A DNA stretch of 6,330 nucleotides from Actinobacteria bacterium RBG_16_64_13 (GCA_001768675.1 MELN01000026.1:21146-27475); one strand, 5' to 3'. Counted from the stretch's first letter, positions 1-5,881 are shown. Numbers and translations: made by a program. The notes: generated by a model not told the origin, from the sequence alone.

Positions 1-1071
1 CTGTTGGTCGACATCACCATCGCGGCGGTGGGTGATGTTCTTCCGCATTCCTCCATCGTCGATTCGGTCAAAGAGCCGCTTGGTGAGTCGTATGACTTCC
101 GCCCGGTGTTCGCCCCGGTAGCTTCCTATCTGCGGCGGGCCGACTACGCCGTGGCCAACCTCGAGACTCCCTTGGCGGGGCCGGGGGCGAGCTACAGCGG
201 CAATCCGCCATTCAACTCGCCTGTCAGTCTGGCCTACGCTCTCAAATACTCGGGGGTGGATCTGGTTTCCACGGCCAACAATCACTCACTCGACATGGGG
301 TGGGAGGGGGTCGTCAGCACACTGGAGGCTTTGGATTCGATGGGGCTGGCGCATGTCGGCACGCACCGCTCCTCCAAGGAGAAGGCTGCTCCCCTCATCG
401 TGAGCATCCAGGGGATCAAGGTAGCGTTTCTCAGTTTCACAGCATCGACGAACGGTCTGAGCCCGCCGGAAGAGCAGGCAGATTTTGCGGTCAACCACCT
501 CGATGCCGACGCGGTGGCCCAAGACGCCATGATCGCTCGCCTGTGGGGGGCAGACGTGGTGATCGCCCTCCTCCACTTCGGCGACGAGTACGAACGAACA
601 CCGAGCGAGGCCCAACGGGAGATCGCCAAGGAAGTGCTCTCTCGGGGCGTCGACGTGATCCTCGGTACCCACCCGCATATGGTCCAGCCCATCGAGCACG
701 TCTTCACGTATGACAACCGAAGGGTGAACGACAAGTTCGTCGCCTACTCGTTGGGGAACTTCATCTCCAATCAAAGAGAGCGCTATAGGGACAGTGGCCT
801 GATCGCCTACGTTCACATCGAAAAGCGGGGTCTTCGTACCACCGTCACGGGGGTCAGCTATCTGCCGGTGTACGTTCAGCGCTCGACGGACCAAGTGCGG
901 GTTCGTTACCGGGTCTTGCCGGTGGTTCCCTGGTCGACGCCGCAGTCGGATGTCTCCCTCGCCACGGCCGACAGCGAACGGATGTCTCAGGTGTGGGAGG
1001 AACTGCGCGACCTGCTGTACCGGCCGGATGAGAAGATCAAACCCCTTAATCCCGCCGTTCTTCTTCCCTGA
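1..1071 (+). CDS. CapA-family metallophosphatase (poly-gamma-glutamate synthesis CapA-like), probably 5'-partial
   Basis: The frame is open from the first base. The first usable start is a TTG at position 4, but the gene may begin upstream, so the N-terminus (and any signal peptide) is uncertain. From that TTG the protein has 355 residues and starts almost at once with the first conserved strand and metal motif (VGDVLPH, Asp11). Further CapA-type motifs follow in order: NLETPL near 52-57, NNHSLD near 92-97, a histidine strand LLHFGDEY near 189-196, GTHPH at 221-225 and YSLGNFIS at 248-255. These Asp/Asn/His residues form the two-metal site of calcineurin-like phosphoesterases. Family members are linked to capsular poly-gamma-glutamate, but most are uncharacterised and the substrate here is unknown. 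No capB or capC homologue is adjacent. The gene ends with TGA, 42 bp before the next gene. Confidence 0.9.
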   Translation: MLVDITIAAVGDVLPHSSIVDSVKEPLGESYDFRPVFAPVASYLRRADYAVANLETPLAGPGASYSGNPPFNSPVSLAYALKYSGVDLVSTANNHSLDMGWEGVVSTLEALDSMGLAHVGTHRSSKEKAAPLIVSIQGIKVAFLSFTASTNGLSPPEEQADFAVNHLDADAVAQDAMIARLWGADVVIALLHFGDEYERTPSEAQREIAKEVLSRGVDVILGTHPHMVQPIEHVFTYDNRRVNDKFVAYSLGNFISNQRERYRDSGLIAYVHIEKRGLRTTVTGVSYLPVYVQRSTDQVRVRYRVLPVVPWSTPQSDVSLATADSERMSQVWEELRDLLYRPDEKIKPLNPAVLLP

Positions 1072-1095
1072 CGGGTGCAGCTTTGCCGCCCGGTC

Positions 1096-1104
1096 TGGTA
1101 GCAT
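1096..1104 (+). promoter_or_regulatory. possible extended -10 element for a near-leaderless GNAT-icd transcript
   Basis: The sequence TGGTAGCAT reads as an extended -10 (TG, one base, then TAGCAT) and ends 9 bases before the ATG at 1114. A start of transcription about 7 bases after the -10 would fall at or just before that ATG. No Shine-Dalgarno sequence is visible before the ATG, which fits a leaderless or very short leader. I see no good -35 at 16-18 bases. This is a motif reading only. Confidence 0.35.
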
Positions 1105-1113
1105 GCCCCGACC

Positions 1114-1551
1114 ATGCTTGAGCTTGAACGTAACAGCCCCATCGAGGCCGAGACTCTGAGAGAGTTCTTCACGCGCTGCGGTTGGCAAGCATCCGAGGCG
1201 ACCGCGAAGCTGGAGTGGGCTCTTGCCGCCTCCGACGAATGGGTGGTCTGCAAGCTCGATGGTCAACTCGTTGGGTTCGGTAGGTCATGCCGGCTGGATG
1301 CCGTGAACAGAGTGGTGTTCGATGCGCTGGTGGACCCCCGCTTCAACGAGAGCGGGCTTCGGGGCGAGATCGTGCGTCTACTCACCGAGAACGCCGGTCG
1401 TCTCGAGAAGGTCTCGGTCTACAGCGAGCGGCAGGCCGGACTCTTGTTCCCCCCGCCCGCGCAAGAAGAGCCGCAGCCTGTGCGGTTTCAAACAGCCTCC
1501 TCGCGTATCTATCTCGGCCGGCAGCGCACGCCCTCGGGAGACGACGAATGA
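1114..1551 (+). CDS. small GNAT-like N-acetyltransferase domain protein, degenerate cofactor motif
   Basis: This is a 145-residue protein with the outline of a GNAT acetyltransferase. It has an N-terminal helical region (1-40), a strand with the common phrase DGQLVGFGR (49-57), a second strand ending VDP (73-75), and then the segment where acetyl-CoA is normally bound (RFNESGLRGEIVRLL, 76-90). The usual Q/R-x-x-G-x-G/A loop is here N-x-x-G-x-R, so the pyrophosphate-binding loop is weakened. The C-terminal third (KVSVYSER, then a proline-rich LFPPPAQEEP) lacks the usual aromatic-glycine ending of the fold. Substrate is unknown. The start is the first ATG in frame; it has no SD but lies just behind a possible -10. 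The stop overlaps the next gene's start in ATGA, so the protein is probably co-made with isocitrate dehydrogenase. It could be a non-catalytic GNAT relative. Confidence 0.7.
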   Translation: MLELERNSPIEAETLREFFTRCGWQASEATAKLEWALAASDEWVVCKLDGQLVGFGRSCRLDAVNRVVFDALVDPRFNESGLRGEIVRLLTENAGRLEKVSVYSERQAGLLFPPPAQEEPQPVRFQTASSRIYLGRQRTPSGDDE

Positions 1552-2561
1552 CCGAGTACAGGATCACCTGCATTCCTGGCGACGGGATCGGACCTGAGAT
1601 CATGGCAGCGGCGAAGGTAGTCGTGGCCGCGACTGGGGTGCCGATCGAGTGGATGGATGTGGAGGCGGGTGCCGATGTCGTGGACAAGTACGGAACGCCG
1701 CTCCCCGATTCGGTGATCGACTCCATCCGCGAGACTAAGGTGGCCATCAAAGGCCCGGTGACCACTCCCGTCGGTTCGGGGTTCCGCAGCGTCAACGTGG
1801 CTCTACGCAAAGCTCTCGACCTCTACGCGAACCTTCGTCCCGCCGTGAGCATACCCGGGGTCCAGTCTCGCTATGAGGGCGTGGATCTGGTGATCGTGCG
1901 CGAGAATACCGAGGATCTCTACGCCGGCATCGAGCGCATGGCCGACCCGGATACCGCGGAGTCCATCAAACGCATAACGCGGCGCGGAAGCGAAAGAATC
2001 GCCCGTTTCGCCTTCGACTACGCCAGACATGAAGGCCGGCGGAAGGTCACTGCCGTACACAAGGCCAATATCATGAAGCTGTCGGACGGTCTCTTCCTCG
2101 ATGTCTCGCGCCAGGTAGCAGAGAGCTACCCCGACATCGAGTTCGAGGACCGGATTGTCGACAACATGTGCATGCAGTTGGTGCAGAAGCCCGAACTGTA
2201 CGACGTGCTGCTGTGCCCCAATCTCTACGGAGATATCATTAGCGACCTGTGCGCCGGCTTGGTCGGCGGACTTGGTGTCGCGCCCGGCGCCAACATCGGG
2301 GAGGGCATCGCCGTCTTCGAGCCGGTACACGGTTCGGCTCCCAAGTACGCGGGTCTCGACAAGGCAGACCCCACCGCGCTTATCCTGTCGGCCGTTCTCA
2401 TGCTGAGCCACCTGGGCGAACCCGGCGCCGCGCACGTCGTGTTCCAGGCCGTGCGCGCGGTCATAGGCAGGGGCCAGCGGGTCACGTACGACCTTGGCGG
2501 CACGTCGGGGACTAAGGACATGGGCGAGGCGATCGCTGAAGAAGTAGCCCGGCTGATCTGA
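1548..2561 (+). CDS. isocitrate dehydrogenase, short ICDH/IMDH beta-decarboxylating type
   Basis: This 337-residue enzyme oxidatively decarboxylates isocitrate to 2-oxoglutarate in the cytoplasm. It has the full family layout: PGDGIGPE at 10-17, RSVNVALRKALDLYANLRP at 80-98, VRENTEDLYAGIE at 117-129, HKANIMK at 171-177, and the family signature from NLYGDIISD at 225-233 to GGLGVAPGANIG. By recall of E. coli Icd, Ser81, Asn83, Arg87, Arg97, Arg118, Tyr125, Lys172, Asp205, Asp229 and Asp233 match its substrate and metal residues. Ser81 and Asn83 favour isocitrate over isopropylmalate or homoisocitrate. The cofactor pocket is mixed: Lys266, Tyr267 and Tyr314 look NADP-type, Ala273 and Gly318 do not. 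The ATG start has GGGAG 7 bases upstream and overlaps the previous stop. A longer reading from 1287 in the same frame merely reads back through the GNAT gene and is not supported. A homoisocitrate or tartrate dehydrogenase-like activity is the main alternative. Confidence 0.9.
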   Translation: MTEYRITCIPGDGIGPEIMAAAKVVVAATGVPIEWMDVEAGADVVDKYGTPLPDSVIDSIRETKVAIKGPVTTPVGSGFRSVNVALRKALDLYANLRPAVSIPGVQSRYEGVDLVIVRENTEDLYAGIERMADPDTAESIKRITRRGSERIARFAFDYARHEGRRKVTAVHKANIMKLSDGLFLDVSRQVAESYPDIEFEDRIVDNMCMQLVQKPELYDVLLCPNLYGDIISDLCAGLVGGLGVAPGANIGEGIAVFEPVHGSAPKYAGLDKADPTALILSAVLMLSHLGEPGAAHVVFQAVRAVIGRGQRVTYDLGGTSGTKDMGEAIAEEVARLI

Positions 2562-2643
2562 CGGGACGCCACACCAAGGCCACCCGTGCCCGCGGCCCCC
2601 AGGACAGTGCCGTCCACACCCGCGTCGCCCGCCCCGAGACCGG
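2562..2643. other. convergent intergenic gap, no clear terminator
   Basis: This 82-bp stretch lies between the stop of isocitrate dehydrogenase (plus strand) and the stop of the AOR gene (minus strand). A convergent gap is where a bidirectional terminator would be expected. I see only weak hairpins: a 4-bp stem GGAC/GTCC at 2602-2615, and a CCGG repeat around 2640-2653 that runs into the AOR stop. Neither is followed by a T-run on either strand. There is no open reading frame of interest. Confidence 0.5.
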
Positions 2644-3825
2644 TTAGGCCGGCGGCAACCCTTCTTCGTTCCAGCCGCGCTTCTTCCAGTAGAGGCGGAC
2701 CCGCCTTTCCAGCCACTCGCGGTCGAGCGCAGGGGCCTTGTCGGTTGGTTCGCGGAAGAAGCGCTCCGCCACCGTGTCGGCGGCCGGAGTCACCCCGAAT
2801 GCCAAGTTGAGCCTGCGGATCCGGGTGATGGTGTCGACGGAAAGGCGTTCGAGGTCCTCTTTGGTGACCGGAGCCCCGTTCAATTGCGTGGCCGCCGACT
2901 CGAGCCGATCCCACGGCAGTAGGTCGCGGTAGAACCGGCACATAGTGAGGCTGTCCAGGATCAGCATCCGGTCTTCCCAGTCGATATAGGTCCGGACGTA
3001 GGTGTCTTCGTCGAGTCCCTCGAGCAGACCGCCAAGTTCCGGCTTGTAGAAGGTGGCACGCAAGTGGCAGGCTCCCCGGACGCTCACCGCGTAGCTGAGG
3101 GCCATGCCTTTCAGCCTGCGGGGCTCGTATCCGGCGGGGTCCAATCGTTTGGAGGTGAGCGACCACTCGGTCACGCCCAGGGCGGCAAGGGCATCATCCA
3201 TGCCTCGGGCAAGGATGTCTCCCGTCCGGGTGGAGCGATTGGCGATCGCCTCGAGTAGGGCGCCGATGCCCTCGACGTCGCCGGGTGCGGGCCCGTCGTC
3301 CACCAGACCCGACTGTTTGCCCTTGATCGCGATCGCCACCAGATTGCCCGTGCTCATGGTATCTATGCCCAGCTTGTTGCAGATCTCGTTCAGCTTGGCC
3401 ACGTCCCGGGCATGCTCCACCATGCACGAACCGCCGAAGGCATAGAGGGTCTCGTATTCTGCGGCATGCAGCTCCCGGCCGGCCTCTTCTCCCTGCGTGA
3501 GCGTGAGCTGCTTGCGGCAGCGCAATTGGCAGGGCGGGCAGGTGCCGTGCGAGATGGTGGACCACTCGAGCCAGCCCTCCGCTTCTAGAGTGGCGCGGTG
3601 GGGCGCGGCGCCCTTGGTGTAGAAATCCGTGGGGAAGGCTCCGGCCTCGTTCACGAGCGCGACCATGACAGGCGTGCCGTAGCGATGGTAGGTGGTCGCC
3701 GTAGGCGAGTCGAGGGCCAATTTGGAGACTTCCCCGCGCGTCTTCGCGAACTGTTCCTGGGCCTCGATCTTGCTTGCCCCGGGGGAGGTCACGCTGACCG
3801 CCTTGAGCTTCTTGCTGCCGAACAC
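2644..3825 (-). CDS. AOR central and C-terminal domains, downstream of the in-frame UGA
   Basis: The first possible start after the TGA is a GTG at 3825, giving 393 residues. The family homology already begins three codons earlier, so the GTG is probably an internal valine. An AGGAG stretch ends only 2 bases before this GTG, too close for normal initiation. In this numbering the cluster motif C-P-P-C-x3-C is at 96-103, the conserved AEYETLYAFGG at 122-132, NKLGIDTMSTG at 150-160 (the usual DxxGLD motif with Asn in first place), RGACH at 250-254 and DSLTMC at 291-296 with the fourth cluster cysteine. The C-terminus YWKKRGWNEEGLPP is typical of the family. The gene ends in TAA. No stop or frameshift is seen after the TGA, so if the gene is dead it died recently. 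No MoaD-like sulfur carrier or ferredoxin gene is next to it. Confidence 0.75.
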   Translation of the reverse strand: MFGSKKLKAVSVTSPGASKIEAQEQFAKTRGEVSKLALDSPTATTYHRYGTPVMVALVNEAGAFPTDFYTKGAAPHRATLEAEGWLEWSTISHGTCPPCQLRCRKQLTLTQGEEAGRELHAAEYETLYAFGGSCMVEHARDVAKLNEICNKLGIDTMSTGNLVAIAIKGKQSGLVDDGPAPGDVEGIGALLEAIANRSTRTGDILARGMDDALAALGVTEWSLTSKRLDPAGYEPRRLKGMALSYAVSVRGACHLRATFYKPELGGLLEGLDEDTYVRTYIDWEDRMLILDSLTMCRFYRDLLPWDRLESAATQLNGAPVTKEDLERLSVDTITRIRRLNLAFGVTPAADTVAERFFREPTDKAPALDREWLERRVRLYWKKRGWNEEGLPPA

Positions 3826-3834
3826 GGCTCCTAG

Positions 3835-3837
3835 TCA
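3835..3837 (-). other. in-frame UGA codon within the AOR gene (codon 185)
   Basis: The minus strand reads CGC GGA TGA CTA GGA GCC GTG, giving R-G-stop-L-G-A-V. Possible readings are a nonsense mutation or base-call error (GGA to TGA), selenocysteine insertion, or natural read-through. For selenocysteine, a bacterial SECIS hairpin should follow directly. I find a 4-bp GCCG/CGGC stem with loop UGUU starting only 10 bases after UGA, a GAGC/GCUC pairing with an 18-base loop, and a GGUCA-GCG-UGACC hairpin (3799-3787) whose loop begins about 40 bases after UGA. None has the usual placement, so SECIS support is weak. Confidence 0.85.
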
Positions 3838-4389
3838 TCCGCGCCCGAGGGTGTGGGCTTGCTGGTGCATGACACAGGCCACCGAAACCAGTTTCTCCCC
3901 CGCCACTCCGATGCTGAGCACCGCCGAGCGCTTGTCGAGCTTCGCGAGGATCTCAGCCTCCACGGCAAAGGTGTCTCGGCCCCACAGGCCCGAGGCGAGG
4001 AGAAGCTGTGCTCCCTCCGCATCTACATGCAAACGTATGGGCGTGGGTGCCGATCCCGAGATCACGACGGCCTCCCAGCCCGTCTCGCACAGGGTGCGAG
4101 CGAACGATCCGCCGCAGTATGACTCCAGCCAGACGCCTGTAAGCGGACTCTTCGTGAAGGCGCCGAATCGGTCTGAGCCGGACATGCTGTAGGCCACCAG
4201 ACGGCTGGGAGTGAGGACGACGACGTTCTCAGGCGCGAGAGGACCGACCTCGGGATCCAGATACTGCTCGAGCAGCCTAAGGCCGAGGACCTTCCCGCCC
4301 AACCCAAGCGTGCCCGAGGCGTCTACCTCTTCCGTCCTGGTCGTGCCGGCGGTCAGATCGATGAAGAGGACGCGCCTTGCGTCGACCAT
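3835..4389 (-). CDS. AOR N-terminal domain, ends at the in-frame UGA
   Basis: As written, this frame gives 184 residues and ends at TGA. It corresponds to the N-terminal pterin-binding beta-sandwich domain of aldehyde:ferredoxin oxidoreductases: RRVLFIDLTAGTTRTEEV at 5-22 (family pattern of an early strand, 'D-L-T-x-G'), LGGKVLGLRLL at 30-40 where most relatives have a GGRGLG-type loop, SDRFGAFTKSPLTG at 72-85 with the pterin-contacting arginine at 74, a GG at 93-94, and SIGVAGE at about 159-165. It stops inside the conserved GRGG-x-GAVMGSK loop, so without read-through it would lack the Fe-S cluster ligands and half of the active site. The ATG is preceded by AGGAGG with a 5-base spacer, the best ribosome site in the window. 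A truncated product is very unlikely to be an active oxidoreductase. Confidence 0.75.
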   Translation of the reverse strand: MVDARRVLFIDLTAGTTRTEEVDASGTLGLGGKVLGLRLLEQYLDPEVGPLAPENVVVLTPSRLVAYSMSGSDRFGAFTKSPLTGVWLESYCGGSFARTLCETGWEAVVISGSAPTPIRLHVDAEGAQLLLASGLWGRDTFAVEAEILAKLDKRSAVLSIGVAGEKLVSVACVMHQQAHTLGRG

Positions 4390-4436
4390 CCCAGCCTCCT
4401 AGACGAGTACTCTCCCCCGATGGCTCCGTGCGAGCG

Positions 4437-5750
4437 TCAGCTCCCCGGGAAGGACTTGCTCACCTGCGCGAGCGTCTCCTCGACGATGTCCAGTCCCTTC
4501 GCCAAGGTGTCGTCTTCGATGGTGAGAGGCACCAGGAACCGCACGACGTTGTGGAACGTGCCGGCGCCCACGTTCACGACCCCGTTCTCGTAGAGTCTGC
4601 TGCGGAACGCCTTTGCGAAGTCTCCGGCCGGCTTCTTGGTCCCGGGATCCTCAACGAGTTCCATTGCCGCCATGCCACCGATGCCGCGCACGTCACCGAT
4701 CACAGGGTACTGCGTCTGCAGAGCCTTGAAGCGATCGCGGATGCGGTCGCCAAGCACCGTGGCCCGCTGTAGCAAGCCCTCGGTCTCGATGATGTCGAAA
4801 ACGGCCAGTCCAGCCCGGCACGCGACAGGGTTGCCGCCATAGGTCGTGCCGACGCCGCTCGGATGGACGGTATCCATGATCTCCTGCCGTCCCGTGATAC
4901 CCGCCAGAGGGAAGCCCGCGCCCAGGGCCTTCGCGGTGGTCATGATGTCGGGGGCTACTCCCCAATGCTCCATGGCGAACCACTTGCCGGTCCGGCCGAT
5001 ACCGGTCTGGATCTCGTCGGCGATGAGCAGGATGCCGTGGTCCTCGCAGAGCTTCTTGATCTTGCCCATGTATTCAGGCGGAGGGACGATGAAGCCGCCC
5101 TCGCCCTGCACTGCCTCCGCGATGACCGCCGCCACGTCCTCGGCGTTCACGTGCTTGTCGAACGCGTTCTGGAGCAGCCCCGCGCACTCACATCCGCAGG
5201 CCGGGTAGGAGAGAGCCAAGGGGCAGCGGTAACAGTAGGCGTACGGAATGCGGTAGACGTCCGAGGCGTAAGGCCCGAACCCGATCTTGTAAGGGCTCAC
5301 CTGTGAGGTCAGGCTCAGGGTCATATAGGTCCGTCCGTGGAAGCCGTCCTCAAAGGAGATGATGGACTTGCGGCCGGTGGCGTAGCGGGCCACCTTGACC
5401 GCGTTCTCCACTGCCTCGGCACCCGAGTTGACGAAGAACGTGCGCTTGGCCGAAGCGCCCGGCGCATATTGGTTGAGTTTCTCCGCGAGGCGTAGATACG
5501 ACTCATAGCCGATCAAGCCAAAACACGTGTGCGAGAAGAGCGCGGCCTGGTCCTTGACCGCCTCGACGACCTTTGGATGGCAGTGACCGACGTTCATCAC
5601 ACCAATGCCGGCGGCAAAGTCGATGTACTCCCGACCTTCCACATCGGTCACGACCGCGTTTCGCGCCTTGGCAGCGTACACGGGCGCCGTTGCCGGGACG
5701 CCCCGGGGGATGGCTGTCGACCGAAGTGACGTAAGCTCGGCGTTGGTCAT
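4437..5750 (-). CDS. gabT: 4-aminobutyrate (GABA) aminotransferase, class III PLP-dependent
   Basis: This 437-residue enzyme transfers the amino group of GABA to 2-oxoglutarate, giving succinic semialdehyde and glutamate. It aligns along its length with E. coli GabT as I recall it: RSTAIPRGV at 10-18, DVEGREYIDFAAGI at 36-49, NVGHCHPKVV at 53-62, the PLP-phosphate loop NSGAEAVENA at 108-117, FHGRT at 137-141, EAVQGEGG at 212-219, and ADEIQTGIGRTG at 244-255. Lys274 is the Schiff-base lysine, and Thr303 matches the phosphate-binding threonine from the other subunit. The residues that define GABA specificity in E. coli (Ile50, Arg141, Glu211, Arg398) match Ile49, Arg140, Glu217 and Arg404. A Cys-rich insert at 173-189 (five cysteines) is absent from E. 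coli GabT. I chose ATG 5750 because GGAGG lies 6 bases upstream; the longer GTG start at 5774 would translate through that site. AOR follows after 47 bp, suggesting one operon. A broader omega-amino-acid specificity is possible. Confidence 0.92.
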   Translation of the reverse strand: MTNAELTSLRSTAIPRGVPATAPVYAAKARNAVVTDVEGREYIDFAAGIGVMNVGHCHPKVVEAVKDQAALFSHTCFGLIGYESYLRLAEKLNQYAPGASAKRTFFVNSGAEAVENAVKVARYATGRKSIISFEDGFHGRTYMTLSLTSQVSPYKIGFGPYASDVYRIPYAYCYRCPLALSYPACGCECAGLLQNAFDKHVNAEDVAAVIAEAVQGEGGFIVPPPEYMGKIKKLCEDHGILLIADEIQTGIGRTGKWFAMEHWGVAPDIMTTAKALGAGFPLAGITGRQEIMDTVHPSGVGTTYGGNPVACRAGLAVFDIIETEGLLQRATVLGDRIRDRFKALQTQYPVIGDVRGIGGMAAMELVEDPGTKKPAGDFAKAFRSRLYENGVVNVGAGTFHNVVRFLVPLTIEDDTLAKGLDIVEETLAQVSKSFPGS

Positions 5751-5773
5751 GGCTGTCCTCCACAACATGCGCA

Positions 5774-5795
5774 CCGCGACGGCCGGTGTCCGCGG
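5774..5795 (-). promoter_or_regulatory. GC-rich hairpin in the gabT leader
   Basis: CCGCG at 5774-5778 pairs with CGCGG at 5791-5795. Two further pairs (5779-5780 with 5788-5789, one bulged base at 5790) leave a 7-base loop. It lies about 13 bases upstream of the GGAGG ribosome site of gabT on the same transcript. In GC-rich DNA such hairpins arise easily by chance, so a role in translation or transcript stability is only a possibility. Confidence 0.25.
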
Positions 5796-5850
5796 CTGGG
5801 ATCCGCTGCATTCTTTGCCTTGAGGGTACCACGACCTCGCTTCTCGCGCC

Positions 5851-5878
5851 TTGAATCGGGCTCTATGTCTAGTAAACT
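5851..5878 (+). promoter_or_regulatory. candidate sigma70-type promoter for ilvD
   Basis: TTGAAT at 5851-5856 and TAAACT at 5873-5878 are spaced by 16 bases and each matches 4 of 6 bases of the sigma70 consensus. This is the most AT-rich part of the divergent region. Transcription would start near 5885 and leave a leader of about 29 bases that includes the ilvD ribosome site. The -10 lies inside a palindrome that could be a repressor site. Confidence 0.45.
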
Positions 5879-5881
5879 AGA
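5868..5881. promoter_or_regulatory. perfect 14-bp palindrome TCTAGTAAACTAGA, candidate operator
   Basis: Two 6-base arms (TCTAGT and ACTAGA) are exact reverse complements around a central AA. The site covers the candidate -10 of ilvD, where a bound dimeric repressor would block RNA polymerase, and it could also affect the divergent gabT operon. Its core CTAGTAAACTAG differs at one central base from the E. coli trp operator core CTAGTTAACTAG as I remember it; that likeness may be chance. The regulator is unknown. Confidence 0.45.

Larger units (their letters stand above)
2644..4389 (-). pseudogene. aldehyde:ferredoxin oxidoreductase gene interrupted by one in-frame UGA (possible nonsense mutation; selenocysteine not excluded)
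   Basis: Read through the TGA at 3837-3835, this is one 581-codon gene for a tungsten/molybdenum-bispterin aldehyde:ferredoxin oxidoreductase, close to the roughly 600 residues usual for the family. Such cytoplasmic enzymes oxidise aldehydes to carboxylic acids and reduce ferredoxin. The frame is the same on both sides of the TGA and homology is continuous: HTLGRG before it and LGAVFGSKKLKA after it, where known AORs have a GRGG-x-GAVMGSK-type motif. The TGA therefore replaces a residue that is glycine in the AORs I recall (GGA to TGA is one base change). All other hallmarks are intact: Arg74 and TKSPLTG (79-85), Cys284-x2-Cys287-x3-Cys291 and Cys484 for the 4Fe-4S cluster, Glu311/Glu313 and His442 near the active site. 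The start ATG has AGGAGG 5 bases upstream. The gene lies 47 bp after gabT on the same strand, a likely operon. Whether a full-length protein is made is unknown. The two halves are described separately below. Confidence 0.75.

Noticed and set aside
286..1266. 326-codon open frame on the minus strand opposite the CapA and GNAT genes
   Set aside because: It overlaps two genes with clear family motifs on the plus strand, shows no recognisable domain, and is the kind of long antisense frame expected in GC-rich coding DNA.
1803..2435. 210-codon minus-strand frame opposite icd
   Set aside because: It is entirely antisense to a strongly conserved dehydrogenase and has no domain evidence.
2602..2615. 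Intrinsic terminator between icd and AOR
   Set aside because: The stem is only 4 bp (GGAC/GTCC) and no T-run follows on either strand.
2225..3166. 313-codon minus-strand frame spanning the end of icd and part of AOR
   Set aside because: It is an out-of-frame shadow of the AOR gene that continues antisense to icd. Its composition is Arg/Gly/Pro-rich with no family motif.
3787..3834. SECIS element for selenocysteine insertion
   Set aside because: The hairpins found after the UGA are either too close (loop 10 bases away), too far (about 40 bases) or have an oversized loop, so I did not annotate one. A dedicated predictor could overturn this.
3835..3837. Alternative genetic code with TGA read as Gly or Trp
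   Set aside because: CapA, GNAT, isocitrate dehydrogenase and GabT all end at TGA at their normal family length, so TGA is an ordinary stop in this genome.
3194..3838. 214-codon minus-strand frame starting at an ATG that overlaps the TGA in AOR
   Set aside because: It could suggest a -1 style restart (GGATGA), but its protein is Arg-rich and lacks AOR motifs. The true homology continues in the original frame.
5751..5774. Longer gabT start (GTG 5774 or ATG 5768)
   Set aside because: These starts would place the clear GGAGG ribosome site inside the coding region. The ATG at 5750 has correct spacing to it, and family homology begins after that ATG.
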